NCBI GenBank assembly: GCA_036563505.1
Contig: DATCMH010000017.1
Span: 15,808 to 79,807 of the forward strand
Length of the DNA: 64,000 nucleotides
From: DATCMH01 sp036563505
GTDB taxonomy: Bacteria > Pseudomonadota > Alphaproteobacteria > Rhizobiales > Beijerinckiaceae
Direction: 5' to 3'
Shown: positions 42,546-53,603 of the stretch, one piece after another
Layout of the letters: each line of letters opens with the position of its first letter
How positions within the stretch are numbered: the first letter of the stretch is position 1
The notes under the pieces: generated by a model
What the model saw: the letters and a program-made list of their open reading frames with translations, nothing else
Database searches by the model: none
What the model was told of the DNA's origin: nothing
Program-made: the position numbers and the translations under genes

Positions 42546-45500
42546 ATGCAGGTCTCCGACCTCTTCATTCGCCGTCCGGTCTTCGCCGTCGTCGTCAGCC
42601 TGCTGCTGATCGTCGGTGGCTTGGCCTCGATGACGCAGCTGCCGATCCGCGAGTACCCGGCCGTCGACCCGCCGGTGGTCTCGATCTCGACCGTCTACCG
42701 CGGCGCCTCGAACGAGGTCATCGAGAGCCGGATCACGGAGGTCGTCGAGGGCTCCGTGGCGGGCCTGGAAGGCATCCGGCAGATCACTTCGCAGAGCCAG
42801 AACGAGCGCTCCTCGGTCACGATCGAGTTCAACGTCTCCCGCGCGCCCGACGCCGCGGCGGCGGACGTGCGTGACGCGGTCTCCCGCATCGTCGGCCGCC
42901 TGCCGGACGGGATTGACCCGCCCGTGGTGCGCAAGGTCGACGCCAATTCCGGCGCCATCATGTGGATCGGCGTCACGTCCGAGAGCCTCGATCCGCTGGA
43001 GCTCACCGAGTTCCTGAAGCGCGTCTACGTCGACCGCCTCTCCACCGTGAACGGCGTCGCGAACGTCTATATCGGCGGCGAGCGGCGCTACGCCATGCGC
43101 ATCTGGATCGACCGCACGGCGCTCGCCGCACGCATGCTCACGGTTCAGGACGTCGAGAACGCGGTCAAGAAGCAGAACGTGGAGCTGCCGGGCGGCCGCC
43201 TCGAGTCGACGCAGCGCGAGTTCACGGTGAAGACCGACTCGCGCCTCTCGAACCCCGACGAGTTCCGCCAGATCATCGTCTCCAACAAGAACGGCTACCT
43301 CGTCCGCCTCGGCGAGGTCGCCCGCGTCGAGGTCGGCGCGCAGGACGAGCGCTTCGAGTTCTACCAGTCGGGTAAGACCGCGATCGGGCTCGGCATCGTG
43401 CGCCAGTCGACGGGCAACACGCTGGCCGTCGCCGACGCCGTGCGCGCGGAGCTCGAGAGGCTGCAGGAGGCGCTGCCCCCGGGCACCACGACGCAGATCC
43501 TCTACGACGAGTCGAACTTCATCCGCGCCTCGATCAACGGCGTGATGAAGACGCTCATCGAGGGCATCGCCCTCGTCGTGATCGTGATCCTCGTCTTCCT
43601 GCGCGACTGGCGCTCCACCATCGTGGCGCTCGTCGCGATCCCGGTCTCGATCCTCGCCTCCTTCATGGTGGTCGCTGCCTTCGGGGCGACGATCAACGTG
43701 TTGACCCTGCTTGCCATCGTGCTCGCCATCGGCATCGTCGTGGACGACGCGATCGTGGAGATCGAGAACGTCCATCGGCGCATCGAGGAGGGCCAGCCGC
43801 CGCTGCTGGCCTCCTTCGACGGCGCCCGGGAGATCGGCTTCGCCGTCATCGCCACCACCGCCACCCTGATGGCGGTGTTCGTGCCCCTCGCCTTCATGAC
43901 GGGCAACACGGGCAAGCTCTTTCGCGAGTTCTCGATCCAGCTCGCGGCCGCCATCTTCTTCTCCGGCGTCGTGGCGCGCACGCTCACCCCGATGATGTGC
44001 TCCAAGCTGATGGTGCCGGCCCACGGGCCTATCCACCGCTGGACCGAGCCCGTCTTCGTCGGGATGACGAACGGCTACCGCTGGATCCTGTCCAAGGCGC
44101 TCAAGATCCCCCTCGTCATCCTGGCGGTGGGCGCTCTCGTGTCCTTCGCGGCCGTCAACCTGTTCCAGGGCCTGCCGAAGGAGTTCGCCCCCGTCGAGGA
44201 CCGCGGCTTCATCATCGTGCGCATCGACGCGCCCGAGGGGTCGAGCCTCGATTATACCCGCGCCCGGGTGAAGGAGGTCGAGCGCGCGCTCCAGCCCCTC
44301 GTCGACAAGGGCTTCGTCTCCTCGACGCTGAGCCAGGTCGCGCCGGGCTTCCAGCGCCCCTCGCCGGTCAATGCCGGCCTGTTCATCGTGCGCCTCGTTC
44401 CCTGGGAAAATCGGGACGTGAAGCAGCAGCAGGTGGTGCAGCAGATCTTCCAAGCCGTGTCAGGGATCACGGGCGCCCGCATCTTCGCGGTGAACCCGCC
44501 GTCACTCGGCCAGCGCGGCTTCGGCAACCAGGCGATCCAGTTCGTGCTGGGGGGCCCGGACTACGACACGCTCAAAGGCTGGCGCGACCGGGTCATCAAC
44601 AAGGCGCAGGAGGCCCGGTTCAACGGCGGGCCGATGTTCCAGACCCTCGATTCCGACTACAAGGAGTCGCAGCCCGACATTCGCGTCCAGATCGACCGTC
44701 AGCGCGCCGCCGACCTCGGCGTGCAGGTGGAAGACATCGGCAAGACCCTGGAACTGATGTTCGGCGAGCGCGAGGTCTCGACCTTCGTGAGCCGCGGCGA
44801 GGAGTATCCGGTCATCATCCGGGCCCGCTCGCAGGACCGCGCGACGCCGAACGACCTCTCCAACACCTTCACACGCGCCGCGAGCGGCGAACTGGTGCCG
44901 TTGTCGGCCTTCGTGCGGCTCACCGAGACCGCGGCGCCCCAGACGCTCAACCGCTTCGACCGCCTGCGCTCGATCACGATCTCCGGCTCCCTGCCGCCGG
45001 GCGTGTCGATCGGCACGGCCATCGACACCCTGGAGCAGATCGTCCGCGACGAGCTGCCCCCGGAGGTGCGCATCGGCTACCAGGGCCAGACGAAGGAGTT
45101 CAAGGAAACCTCGAGCGCGATCTACGTCACCTTCGGCCTCGCGTTGCTGGTGGTGTTCCTGGTGCTCGCGGCTCAGTTCGAGAGCTGGATCAACCCGTTC
45201 ATCATCATGCTCACCGTGCCGCTCGCCGTGACGGGCGGGCTGTTGGCGCTGGTCATGACCGGGCAGTCGCTCAACATCTACAGCCAGATCGGCATGATCC
45301 TGCTCATCGGCATCATGACGAAGAACGGCATCCTGATTGTGGAGTTCGCCAACCAGCTGCGCGAGCGGGGCCTCTCCGTGCGCGAGGCGGTGATCCAGTC
45401 CTCCGTGCAGCGCCTGCGGCCGATCCTGATGACATCCATCGCCACCATCGGCGGCGCGGTGCCGCTGGCCCTCTCCACGGGGGCCGGTGCCGAGGCGCGC

Positions 45501-45710
45501 AACGCCATCGGCTGGGTGATCGTCGGCGGCGTGGTGCTCTCCACCGTGCTCACCACCCTCGTCGTGCCCTCAATCTACCTTCTGATCGGCGGCGCGACGA
45601 AGCCCGCGAACCACGTCGGCGACATGCTCGACCGCCTGCGCGCCCGCTACGGCGGCACCCACGACGCCCCGGCGGAGCCTCGCTCCGCGCCGGCTCATCC
45701 GGCGGAGTGA
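42546..45710 (+). CDS. RND efflux transporter, HAE1 family
   Basis: A 1054-residue inner-membrane pump with the two-fold repeated layout of 12 helices and two large periplasmic loops. The proton-relay aspartates lie in AIGIVVDDAIVEIENVH in helix 4. PVSILASFMVVAAFGATINV and the terminal GAEARNAIGWVIVGG are typical of the family. It uses the proton gradient to expel drugs or other lipophilic compounds through the adaptor upstream. Start MQVSDLFIRRPVFAVVVSLL is standard. A strong terminator follows at 45735-45770. No regulator gene is adjacent. Confidence 0.95.
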   Translation: MQVSDLFIRRPVFAVVVSLLLIVGGLASMTQLPIREYPAVDPPVVSISTVYRGASNEVIESRITEVVEGSVAGLEGIRQITSQSQNERSSVTIEFNVSRAPDAAAADVRDAVSRIVGRLPDGIDPPVVRKVDANSGAIMWIGVTSESLDPLELTEFLKRVYVDRLSTVNGVANVYIGGERRYAMRIWIDRTALAARMLTVQDVENAVKKQNVELPGGRLESTQREFTVKTDSRLSNPDEFRQIIVSNKNGYLVRLGEVARVEVGAQDERFEFYQSGKTAIGLGIVRQSTGNTLAVADAVRAELERLQEALPPGTTTQILYDESNFIRASINGVMKTLIEGIALVVIVILVFLRDWRSTIVALVAIPVSILASFMVVAAFGATINVLTLLAIVLAIGIVVDDAIVEIENVHRRIEEGQPPLLASFDGAREIGFAVIATTATLMAVFVPLAFMTGNTGKLFREFSIQLAAAIFFSGVVARTLTPMMCSKLMVPAHGPIHRWTEPVFVGMTNGYRWILSKALKIPLVILAVGALVSFAAVNLFQGLPKEFAPVEDRGFIIVRIDAPEGSSLDYTRARVKEVERALQPLVDKGFVSSTLSQVAPGFQRPSPVNAGLFIVRLVPWENRDVKQQQVVQQIFQAVSGITGARIFAVNPPSLGQRGFGNQAIQFVLGGPDYDTLKGWRDRVINKAQEARFNGGPMFQTLDSDYKESQPDIRVQIDRQRAADLGVQVEDIGKTLELMFGEREVSTFVSRGEEYPVIIRARSQDRATPNDLSNTFTRAASGELVPLSAFVRLTETAAPQTLNRFDRLRSITISGSLPPGVSIGTAIDTLEQIVRDELPPEVRIGYQGQTKEFKETSSAIYVTFGLALLVVFLVLAAQFESWINPFIIMLTVPLAVTGGLLALVMTGQSLNIYSQIGMILLIGIMTKNGILIVEFANQLRERGLSVREAVIQSSVQRLRPILMTSIATIGGAVPLALSTGAGAEARNAIGWVIVGGVVLSTVLTTLVVPSIYLLIGGATKPANHVGDMLDRLRARYGGTHDAPAEPRSAPAHPAE

Positions 45711-45734
45711 CGAGGCCTTAAGCAGAAGACGAAA

Positions 45735-45770
45735 CGGGCGGCCCCGCGAGAGGCCGCCCGTTCTGTTTTT
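45735..45770 (+). terminator. Rho-independent terminator of the RND operon
   Basis: The stem CGGGCGGCC (45735-45743) pairs with GGCCGCCCG (45752-45760) around an 8-base loop and is followed by TTCTGTTTTT. It ends 25 bases after the transporter stop codon. Confidence 0.9.
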
Positions 45771-45791
45771 GGAACCTGTGGTCGAGGCCGA

Positions 45792-46589
45792 TCAGTCGAT
45801 CATGTAGCGCACGCCGAGCCGCACCTCGTGGGCACGAAGAGGCTGGATCTTGGTGCCGATATAGGCGACCGAGGAGCCGCTCGTGTAGGCGTTGCGCAAG
45901 GTCTCGGTCTCGCCGACATTGAGATAACGATAGCCGAGATCGACCAGGAAGCCCTGTCCCAGGTTGAACGCCGTGCCGGCCATGAAGGCATAGGCGAGAT
46001 TGTAGCGCCGCTTCGGCGGGAAGACTTCCACCGGCGGGACGAGCCCGTAGGCGTCGACGCAGACCGGCGTCTTGCAGACCACCTGGGCGTTGTAGGGACT
46101 GAAATGGGTCTGCGCCACGCCGACGCCCGCGCCGACATAGGGTGTGAAGCCGTAGTAGGTGCCGAGATCGAGATAGGCGTTGGCGAGAAGGGTGTGGCTC
46201 TGCTGGCGCGCCCAGTCACGGCTGTAGCCGTGGACGTAGTTCGTGCCGGAGCTCAGGGCCTCGAAGTCGCTGCCGAAACGGTAGTCGGCCGTCACGTCGG
46301 CGCGCAGCCAATTCGTGAGCTTGTAGCCGAAGCCGCCGCCGACGCTCGTCGCGCTCTCGAGATCGAGCTTGTCGAACGGCCGTCCGTCCGACCAGCCGCG
46401 CACCTCTTTCGGCTTGATGTAGTCCGTGTAGCCGATGTCGCCGCGGATGTACCAGCCGCTGCCGAGTTCGGTGATCGGGGCGGCATCGCCCTGATCGAAG
46501 ACGGGAGCGGGCGGCAGCAGGTCGGCGGCGAAGGCCTGCCCCGAGACGGCGAGCGCGCCGGCGATGATCCAAGTTCTCAAGCTGCCCAT
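45792..46589 (-). CDS. Omp25/31-like outer-membrane barrel 1
   Basis: A 265-residue protein with a Sec signal (about 21 residues, ending QAFA-A), ADLLPPAPVF at the mature N-terminus, GWYIRGDIGYTDYIKP and a final HEVRLGVRYMID. These are features of alphaproteobacterial Omp25/31-like barrels. It is convergent with the RND gene. The upstream region has a TTAA triplet shared with the second barrel gene at 47887. Its role is structural or in porin-like passage; specifics are unknown. Confidence 0.88.
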   Translation of the reverse strand: MGSLRTWIIAGALAVSGQAFAADLLPPAPVFDQGDAAPITELGSGWYIRGDIGYTDYIKPKEVRGWSDGRPFDKLDLESATSVGGGFGYKLTNWLRADVTADYRFGSDFEALSSGTNYVHGYSRDWARQQSHTLLANAYLDLGTYYGFTPYVGAGVGVAQTHFSPYNAQVVCKTPVCVDAYGLVPPVEVFPPKRRYNLAYAFMAGTAFNLGQGFLVDLGYRYLNVGETETLRNAYTSGSSVAYIGTKIQPLRAHEVRLGVRYMID

Positions 46590-46690
46590 GACAGCTCATC
46601 CTTCCCTCAAAGGCGGGCCCGGTTCAGGGCACCCGCGCACGCGACTCAGGTCGGCCGTAACGCCATGAGAGGAAGGATGGGGGAAACAGG

Positions 46691-46718
46691 TTAAGCCCTG
46701 CTTAACCCTAACATTTAA
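46691..46718 (-). promoter_or_regulatory. CtrA-like site upstream of barrel gene 1
   Basis: TTAA (46691-46694), seven bases, TTAA (46702-46705), nine bases, TTAA (46715-46718). TTAA-N7-TTAA is the established CtrA consensus. The block lies 102-129 bases upstream of the barrel start and is matched by the same spacing at 48821-48848. Confidence 0.55.
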
Positions 46719-46852
46719 CCACGTTCGGACGACGCAGACCGCCGAGGGACGATGCGCGGAAGGTATCGATGCCTGCCGATCGCGCATCCATCTCCGGTTG
46801 AACGGTGCGGGAAGACGGCTACGGTCCTCCCATACGCCCGGAAGGTCAACTC

Positions 46853-47812
46853 ATGCCGTCGCGCCGCCGCACCCTCCAGCTCGTCGCCGCGCTTGGTGCA
46901 AGCGCCCTCGCCCGTCCGACCCTTAGCCAGCAGGCCGAGGTCCTCCGCTTCGCTTCGGCCGGTCCGGGCAGCGCCTTCCTGCCCTATGCGCGAGGCCTGA
47001 CTCCAGTCCTTGCGGCTGCCGGACCGTTCACGGTCGAGGTGCAGGAGACCAAGGGCTCGATCGAGAATCTCGGGCTCATCGAAGGCTCCTCCCGCACGAT
47101 CGGCACGGTGTTCCTCGGTTCGGCCTACGAGGCCGCGAACGGCTCGGGCTTCGCCGCAGGCCGGCGCCACGGCAAAGTCCGGGCGCTCTTCCCCATGTAC
47201 GAGACTTCGTTCCAGGCGGCCGCGCTCACGGCCGTCCCCTTACGCGCAGCCCGCGACCTCGATGGCAAGCGGGTCGGCGTCGGACCGGCCAACGGACCGG
47301 CTGAGGCCTATTTCGTGGCACTGGCGGAGTTGATCGGGATCAAGCCGATCATCGTGAACGGCACTCCGGCGGACCTCGCGGCGCAACTCGCCCGGGCTGA
47401 GATCGACGCGCTCTGGCAAGGCGCAGTCGTGCCGATCCCGTCCCTCGTCGACGCCGGAGCGAAAGCGCCCGTCACCGTGTTCGGCCTCTCGGACGGAGAG
47501 GTCGCGGCGATGCGTCAGCGCTACCCTTTCATGGCCGAGGCGGTGCTGGCGCCCGGCACCTACAAGGGCCAGGAGGGCGCCATCAAGAGCGTTGCAGCCT
47601 GGAACTTTGTCCTCGCCAATGCCGACCTCACCGACGGCACGGCCTACGCCCTCACGAAGGCGGTGCTCGAAGTGCCGGACCTGGCGACCCGCCTTGGCCC
47701 ACCCGGCCGTGGTACGAGCGCGATCCAGGCCCGCACGAACACCGTCGTACCCTTCCACCCGGGCGCAGTGCGCTACTACCGGGAGCGAGGCATCCAGGTC
47801 TTCGAGGGCTAG
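46853..47812 (+). CDS. TAXI-family TRAP substrate-binding protein
   Basis: A 319-residue periplasmic binding protein of the TAXI (TRAP-associated extracytoplasmic) family, with a Tat- or Sec-like signal (SRRRTLQLVAALGASALA). RVGVGPANGPAEAYF-like and VPFHPGAVRYYRERG segments match that family. GGAAGG precedes the ATG by 7-8 bases. TAXI proteins usually work with a fused TRAP membrane protein, and none is adjacent, so the partner is elsewhere. The ligand is unknown. Confidence 0.82.
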   Translation: MPSRRRTLQLVAALGASALARPTLSQQAEVLRFASAGPGSAFLPYARGLTPVLAAAGPFTVEVQETKGSIENLGLIEGSSRTIGTVFLGSAYEAANGSGFAAGRRHGKVRALFPMYETSFQAAALTAVPLRAARDLDGKRVGVGPANGPAEAYFVALAELIGIKPIIVNGTPADLAAQLARAEIDALWQGAVVPIPSLVDAGAKAPVTVFGLSDGEVAAMRQRYPFMAEAVLAPGTYKGQEGAIKSVAAWNFVLANADLTDGTAYALTKAVLEVPDLATRLGPPGRGTSAIQARTNTVVPFHPGAVRYYRERGIQVFEG

Positions 47813-47832
47813 AGAACTCCCCTCCCGACGCG

Positions 47833-47864
47833 AAAAAGCCGGGCGGCTGGCGGGCCGCCCGGCC
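47833..47864 (-). terminator. Terminator of barrel gene 2
   Basis: The stem GCCGGGCGGC (47839-47848) pairs with GCCGCCCGGC (47855-47864). On the minus strand it is followed by TTTTTC, 23 bases past the stop of the barrel gene at 47887. Confidence 0.85.
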
Positions 47865-47886
47865 TCTCAGGCCTTAAGGGAAGCAA

Positions 47887-48744
47887 TTAGTACTTGCGGA
47901 CGAGCGGCTGTTCCATCACGGGCGCCGCGGCCAGGACCGGCGCCGGAGCCCCCAGCAGCCAGCGCATGCCGATCTTGATGTCGTGCGACTCGACGTCCTT
48001 GAGCTTGTAGACCGTCTTCAGGTTGCCCGGGCAGGAGGGCAGGCAACCCACCACGCCCGTCTCGATGTCGCCCATGTTGAGGTAGCGGTAGGCGAGTTCG
48101 AGCTTCAGGTTCGGGTTGACCGCGTAGCCGAGACCGGCGTGCAGCGCCCAAGCAAAGTTCGTCTGATCCTTCTCGCCGCCATAACCGAAGCCGGTGGAGT
48201 AGGTGCCGAGGCCCTTGTCGGTCACGCTGGCGAAGCGGTGATGGGCGAAGCCCGCACCCGCACCGACGAACGGGGTGAAGCCGTTCCAGGTGCCGAGGTC
48301 GAAGTAGACGTTGGCGAGGCCGACGATGGACGAGAACTTGCCGGTGGTCGAGTTGAAGCCGCCCACGGCGCCGAAGGTGGTGTCCTCGGCGACGAACTTC
48401 CAATCGGTCTGGGTACGGTACTCGCCCGTCACGTCGCCGCGCAGCCAGCCGTTCCACTGGTAGCCGACGCCGAGGCCGACGAAGACCTGATCGCTCACCT
48501 CGTCTTGAAGCTTGTTGTAGACGTAAGGCACCGGCGGCGTCGAAACGTCGATGGCGTTCGTGCCGCGCAGGTCGAGGATGCCGACGCCCACGTCGCCGCG
48601 CAGGTACCAGCCGCCGCCGACGTCGAGGACGGGCGCGGGAGCATACATCGGCGGGGGCGGAGGCGGCAGGAGGTCGGCGGCTTGCGCCGTCGCGGCCGCC
48701 GCGGAGAAGGCGCCCGCCAGGGTCAGGAGTTTCAGGCTTCCCAT
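47887..48744 (-). CDS. Omp25/31-like outer-membrane barrel 2
   Basis: A 285-residue protein with a signal ending AQA-A, ADLLPPPPPPMYAPAPV and GGGWYLRGDVGVGILD at the mature N-terminus, a barrel with SHDIKIGMRWLL, and a C-terminal tail after it that ends in RKY. It resembles barrel 1 but has low sequence identity outside the ends. The start is at ATG 48744, after AGGGTCCTT... on the minus strand. A strong terminator follows the stop. The upstream region shares the TTAA triplet seen before barrel 1. Confidence 0.87.
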   Translation of the reverse strand: MGSLKLLTLAGAFSAAAATAQAADLLPPPPPPMYAPAPVLDVGGGWYLRGDVGVGILDLRGTNAIDVSTPPVPYVYNKLQDEVSDQVFVGLGVGYQWNGWLRGDVTGEYRTQTDWKFVAEDTTFGAVGGFNSTTGKFSSIVGLANVYFDLGTWNGFTPFVGAGAGFAHHRFASVTDKGLGTYSTGFGYGGEKDQTNFAWALHAGLGYAVNPNLKLELAYRYLNMGDIETGVVGCLPSCPGNLKTVYKLKDVESHDIKIGMRWLLGAPAPVLAAAPVMEQPLVRKY

Positions 48745-48820
48745 CGCAGGGTCCTTTTGGGTTCGAAGCGCGGGTGGACCCCACGCGTGGATGCGACGGG
48801 TGCAAGCTGCCAGGAATTCC

Positions 48821-48848
48821 TTAAAGCTCACTTAACCTTACGGCTTAA
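48821..48848 (-). promoter_or_regulatory. CtrA-like site upstream of barrel gene 2
   Basis: TTAA (48821-48824), seven bases, TTAA (48832-48835), nine bases, TTAA (48845-48848). The spacing is identical to that at 46691-46718. It lies 77-104 bases upstream of the barrel start. Confidence 0.55.
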
Positions 48849-48957
48849 CCACGCGGTCGTCGGAGCGTCTCGCCCAAGGGTGGTCCGCCCGCTGCACCCC
48901 GTGCTAGTCGACGCGTGCCGACGCGGCTCGTTCGGCGTCACCCCGGGATCGACGACG

Positions 48958-50070
48958 ATGGCCAGCCCTCCCTCGGGAACGCCCTGGAACGCCTGGATCG
49001 CCCCGGTGGCGGGGCTCGCCTGCGTTGCGGGGGGCAAGCTGACGGGGCTCGGCGGCACCTTCACGCCGACGGCGGCCGGCATGACTTACGCGGCGCTGCT
49101 CGTCCTCGTGCTGTTCGCCACCGTCTTTGCCTCGGTGCATCACGCGGAGGTCATCGCCCGCCGCACGGGCGAGCCCTACGGCACCCTCGTCCTGACGGCG
49201 GCGATCACGGTCATCGAGGTGGCGCTCATCACCTCGGTGATGATCGGCGAGGAGGGCGGCAGCCCCACGCTTGCCCGCGACACGGTCTTCGCGGTCGTCA
49301 TGATCGTGTGCAACGGGCTCGTGGGCCTGTGCATCCTCGCGGGGGGGTTGCGCTTTCGGGAGCAGAGCTTTCGCGTCAGCGGCGCCAGCGCCTACCTCAC
49401 GGTGCTCATCGTGCTCGCCACCCTCTCCCTCGTGCTGCCGAACTACACGACCGCGCTGCCTGGGCCCGCTTTCGCGCCGAGCCAGCTCGTGTTCGTCAGC
49501 GTCGCGACACTTGCGCTCTACGTCGCCTTCCTCTTCGTTCAGACGGTGCGCCACCGCGACTACTTCGTCGCGCTCGGCGACGAGGCGGAGACGGGCATCG
49601 CCCACGTCCCCTCGAACCGGGCGGTGCTCGGCAGCACGCTCCTCCTGCTCGTGGCGCTCACGGCGGTGGTGCTCTTGTCCAAGACCTTCGCCGCGGTCGT
49701 CGAGCTCGGCCGCGTTGCCGTGGGCGCGCCGCCGGGCGTGACGGGCGTCGTCGTCGGCCTTCTCATCCTGTTGCCGGAGGGCGTCGCAGCGCTTGCCGCG
49801 GCGCGGCGGGACCGGTTGCAGACCGCGCTCAACCTGGCCCTGGGCTCGTCGCTTGCCACCATCGGCCTCACGATCCCGGCGGTCGCGGCGGTGACGCTTT
49901 GGCTTTCGAAACCTCTCGTGCTGGGCCTCGAGCCCCGCGACGCGGTGATGCTGGCCCTCACCCTCCTCGTCAGCACCCTGACCTTCGGGACAGGGCGCAC
50001 CAACGTGCTCTCGGGCTTCGTGCACCTCGTGCTGTTCGCGACCTTTCTCTTCCTCGCCTTCGTACCGTGA
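48958..50070 (+). CDS. Calcium/proton antiporter, ChaA/CaCA family
   Basis: A 370-residue membrane protein with about ten helices. The two repeat motifs are centred on ITVIEVALITSVMIGEEGG (acidic residues in the first alpha repeat) and LLILLPEGVAALAAARRDRL (the second). These are the cation-binding regions of CaCA exchangers. It should export calcium, or sodium or potassium, in exchange for protons. The ATG at 48958 has only a weak ribosome binding site. It is convergent with glmM, 6 bases from its stop. Confidence 0.88.
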   Translation: MASPPSGTPWNAWIAPVAGLACVAGGKLTGLGGTFTPTAAGMTYAALLVLVLFATVFASVHHAEVIARRTGEPYGTLVLTAAITVIEVALITSVMIGEEGGSPTLARDTVFAVVMIVCNGLVGLCILAGGLRFREQSFRVSGASAYLTVLIVLATLSLVLPNYTTALPGPAFAPSQLVFVSVATLALYVAFLFVQTVRHRDYFVALGDEAETGIAHVPSNRAVLGSTLLLLVALTAVVLLSKTFAAVVELGRVAVGAPPGVTGVVVGLLILLPEGVAALAAARRDRLQTALNLALGSSLATIGLTIPAVAAVTLWLSKPLVLGLEPRDAVMLALTLLVSTLTFGTGRTNVLSGFVHLVLFATFLFLAFVP

Positions 50071-50076
50071 AGGCGG

Positions 50077-51417
50077 TCAGGCCGCAGCCTTCGTCAGCGC
50101 GTCCACCACATCGTCGACCACCCGGTTCACGAGGTCGCGGTCGTCGCCCTCCCCCATCACCCGGATGACCGGCTCGGTGCCCGACGGGCGGATGACGAGG
50201 CGCCCGCTGTTACCGAGGCGCTGCTTCGCGCTCTCGATGGCCGTGACGACGGAGTCTTTCCGCAAGGGCTCGCCGCTTCGGTAGCGGACGTTCTTGAGCA
50301 CCTGGGGCAGCGGGTCGAAGCAGTGGCAGACTTCCGACACCGGCCGGCCCAGGCGATGAACCACGGCGAGCACCTGCAGCGCCGCGATGAGCCCGTCGCC
50401 CGTCGTCGTGTAATCGGACAGGATGATGTGGCCCGACTGCTCGCCGCCGAGATTGTAGCCGTGCTCGCGCATATGCTCGAGCACGTAGCGGTCGCCGACC
50501 GCCGTGCGGACGAGATCGAGGCCCAAGCCCCCGAGGTGGCGCTCGAGGCCGAGGTTGGACATGATGGTAGCAACGATGCCCGGCTGAGCCAGGCGGCCGT
50601 CGTCGCGCCAGGACCGGGCCACCACCGCCATGAGCTGGTCGCCGTCGACGAGCTGGCCCTTCTCATCCACGATGAGAACCCGGTCGGCGTCGCCGTCCAG
50701 CGCGATGCCGATATCGGCGCGAAGCTCGCGTACGCGGCGCACGAGGGCGGCGGGGGCGGTCGAACCGACATCACGGTTGATGTTGAAGCCGTCGGGCTCG
50801 ACGCCAAGAGGAAAGACTTCGGCGCCGAGTTCCCAGAGCGTCTCGGGCGCCACCTTGTAGGCCGCGCCGTTGGCGCAATCGACGACGACGCGCAGGCCGT
50901 CGAGCGTCACATGCCGCGGCAGGGTCCGCTTGGCGAACTCGATGTAGCGGGCATGCACGCTCTCCAGGCGCTTGGCGCGGCCGACCAAGGCCGAGCCGGC
51001 GAGGCGCTTCGAGATGTCGCCATCGAGGAGCGCCTCAATCTCGCGCTCGACCTCGTCGGAGAGCTTGAAGCCGTCCGGCCCGAAGATCTTGATGCCGTTG
51101 TCCTCGTAGGCGTTGTGCGAGGCCGAGATCATCACGCCGAGGTCGGCGCGCATGGAGCGCGTCAGCATGGCGATCGCCGGCGTCGGCATCGGGCCGAGCA
51201 GGAGCACGTCGACCCCGACGGAGGTAAAGCCGGCCTGGAGCGCCGACTCAATCATGTAGCCCGAGAGCCGCGTGTCCTTGCCGATCACGACGCGGTGGCG
51301 GTGATCGCCGCGCTGGAACAGGAGGCCTGCCGCCTGGCCGACCTTCAGGGCGAGCTCCGGCGTGATCACGCCGTTGGCGCGCCCGCGAATGCCGTCGGTT
51401 CCGAAGTATTTGCGCAC
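50077..51417 (-). CDS. glmM: Phosphoglucosamine mutase
   Basis: A 446-residue enzyme that converts glucosamine-6-phosphate to glucosamine-1-phosphate for peptidoglycan and LPS precursors. RKYFGTDGIRG marks the start. The phosphoserine lies in MISASHNAYEDNG, and the metal site in ALDGDADRVLIVD. VIRPSGTEPVIRVMGEG holds the phosphate-binding loop. GTG 51417 is chosen, 9 bases after AAGGA, because it gives the standard N-terminus; GTG 51441 would add 8 residues. It lies downstream of ftsH beyond a terminator-like hairpin, a common order in this group. Confidence 0.96.
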   Translation of the reverse strand: MRKYFGTDGIRGRANGVITPELALKVGQAAGLLFQRGDHRHRVVIGKDTRLSGYMIESALQAGFTSVGVDVLLLGPMPTPAIAMLTRSMRADLGVMISASHNAYEDNGIKIFGPDGFKLSDEVEREIEALLDGDISKRLAGSALVGRAKRLESVHARYIEFAKRTLPRHVTLDGLRVVVDCANGAAYKVAPETLWELGAEVFPLGVEPDGFNINRDVGSTAPAALVRRVRELRADIGIALDGDADRVLIVDEKGQLVDGDQLMAVVARSWRDDGRLAQPGIVATIMSNLGLERHLGGLGLDLVRTAVGDRYVLEHMREHGYNLGGEQSGHIILSDYTTTGDGLIAALQVLAVVHRLGRPVSEVCHCFDPLPQVLKNVRYRSGEPLRKDSVVTAIESAKQRLGNSGRLVIRPSGTEPVIRVMGEGDDRDLVNRVVDDVVDALTKAAA

Positions 51418-51558
51418 GAACCTTGATCCTTCGCGTCTCACGGCGCCGTCGCGCCAGATGACCTCTTGCCGTTGCTCAAAGCAAGCCGGCAGGAAGAGGT
51501 CAACATCACTCTGAACGTCCCTGGTTCACGAAGGGTGAGCGGGGGGACCACATGCGAA

Positions 51559-51582
51559 GACGCCCGCCGGAGGGCGGGCGTC
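51559..51582 (-). terminator. Hairpin after ftsH
   Basis: A perfect 10-bp stem, GACGCCCGCC with GGCGGGCGTC, has a GGAG loop 28 bases after the ftsH stop. It lacks a T tract on either strand, so read-through into glmM is possible. Confidence 0.55.
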
Positions 51583-51609
51583 TGCGTAAACATCAGGTTG
51601 ACGGGCAGG

Positions 51610-53529
<1,920 letters not shown>

Positions 53530-53603
53530 CGAGGATGATTTCGTCCCTGGGGAGAGGTGGCTCGGGCGGCGAGGCAGGGTCGTCCGCGCGGCTTGAATGT
53601 AAT

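Noticed and set aside
42486..44453. 655-codon open frame opposite the RND transporter
   Set aside because: His/Asp-rich shadow of the transporter frame without motifs.
47983..48957. Upstream extension of the cation antiporter frame
   Set aside because: The extra residues lie opposite the barrel gene and have no homology; the membrane protein begins at 48958.
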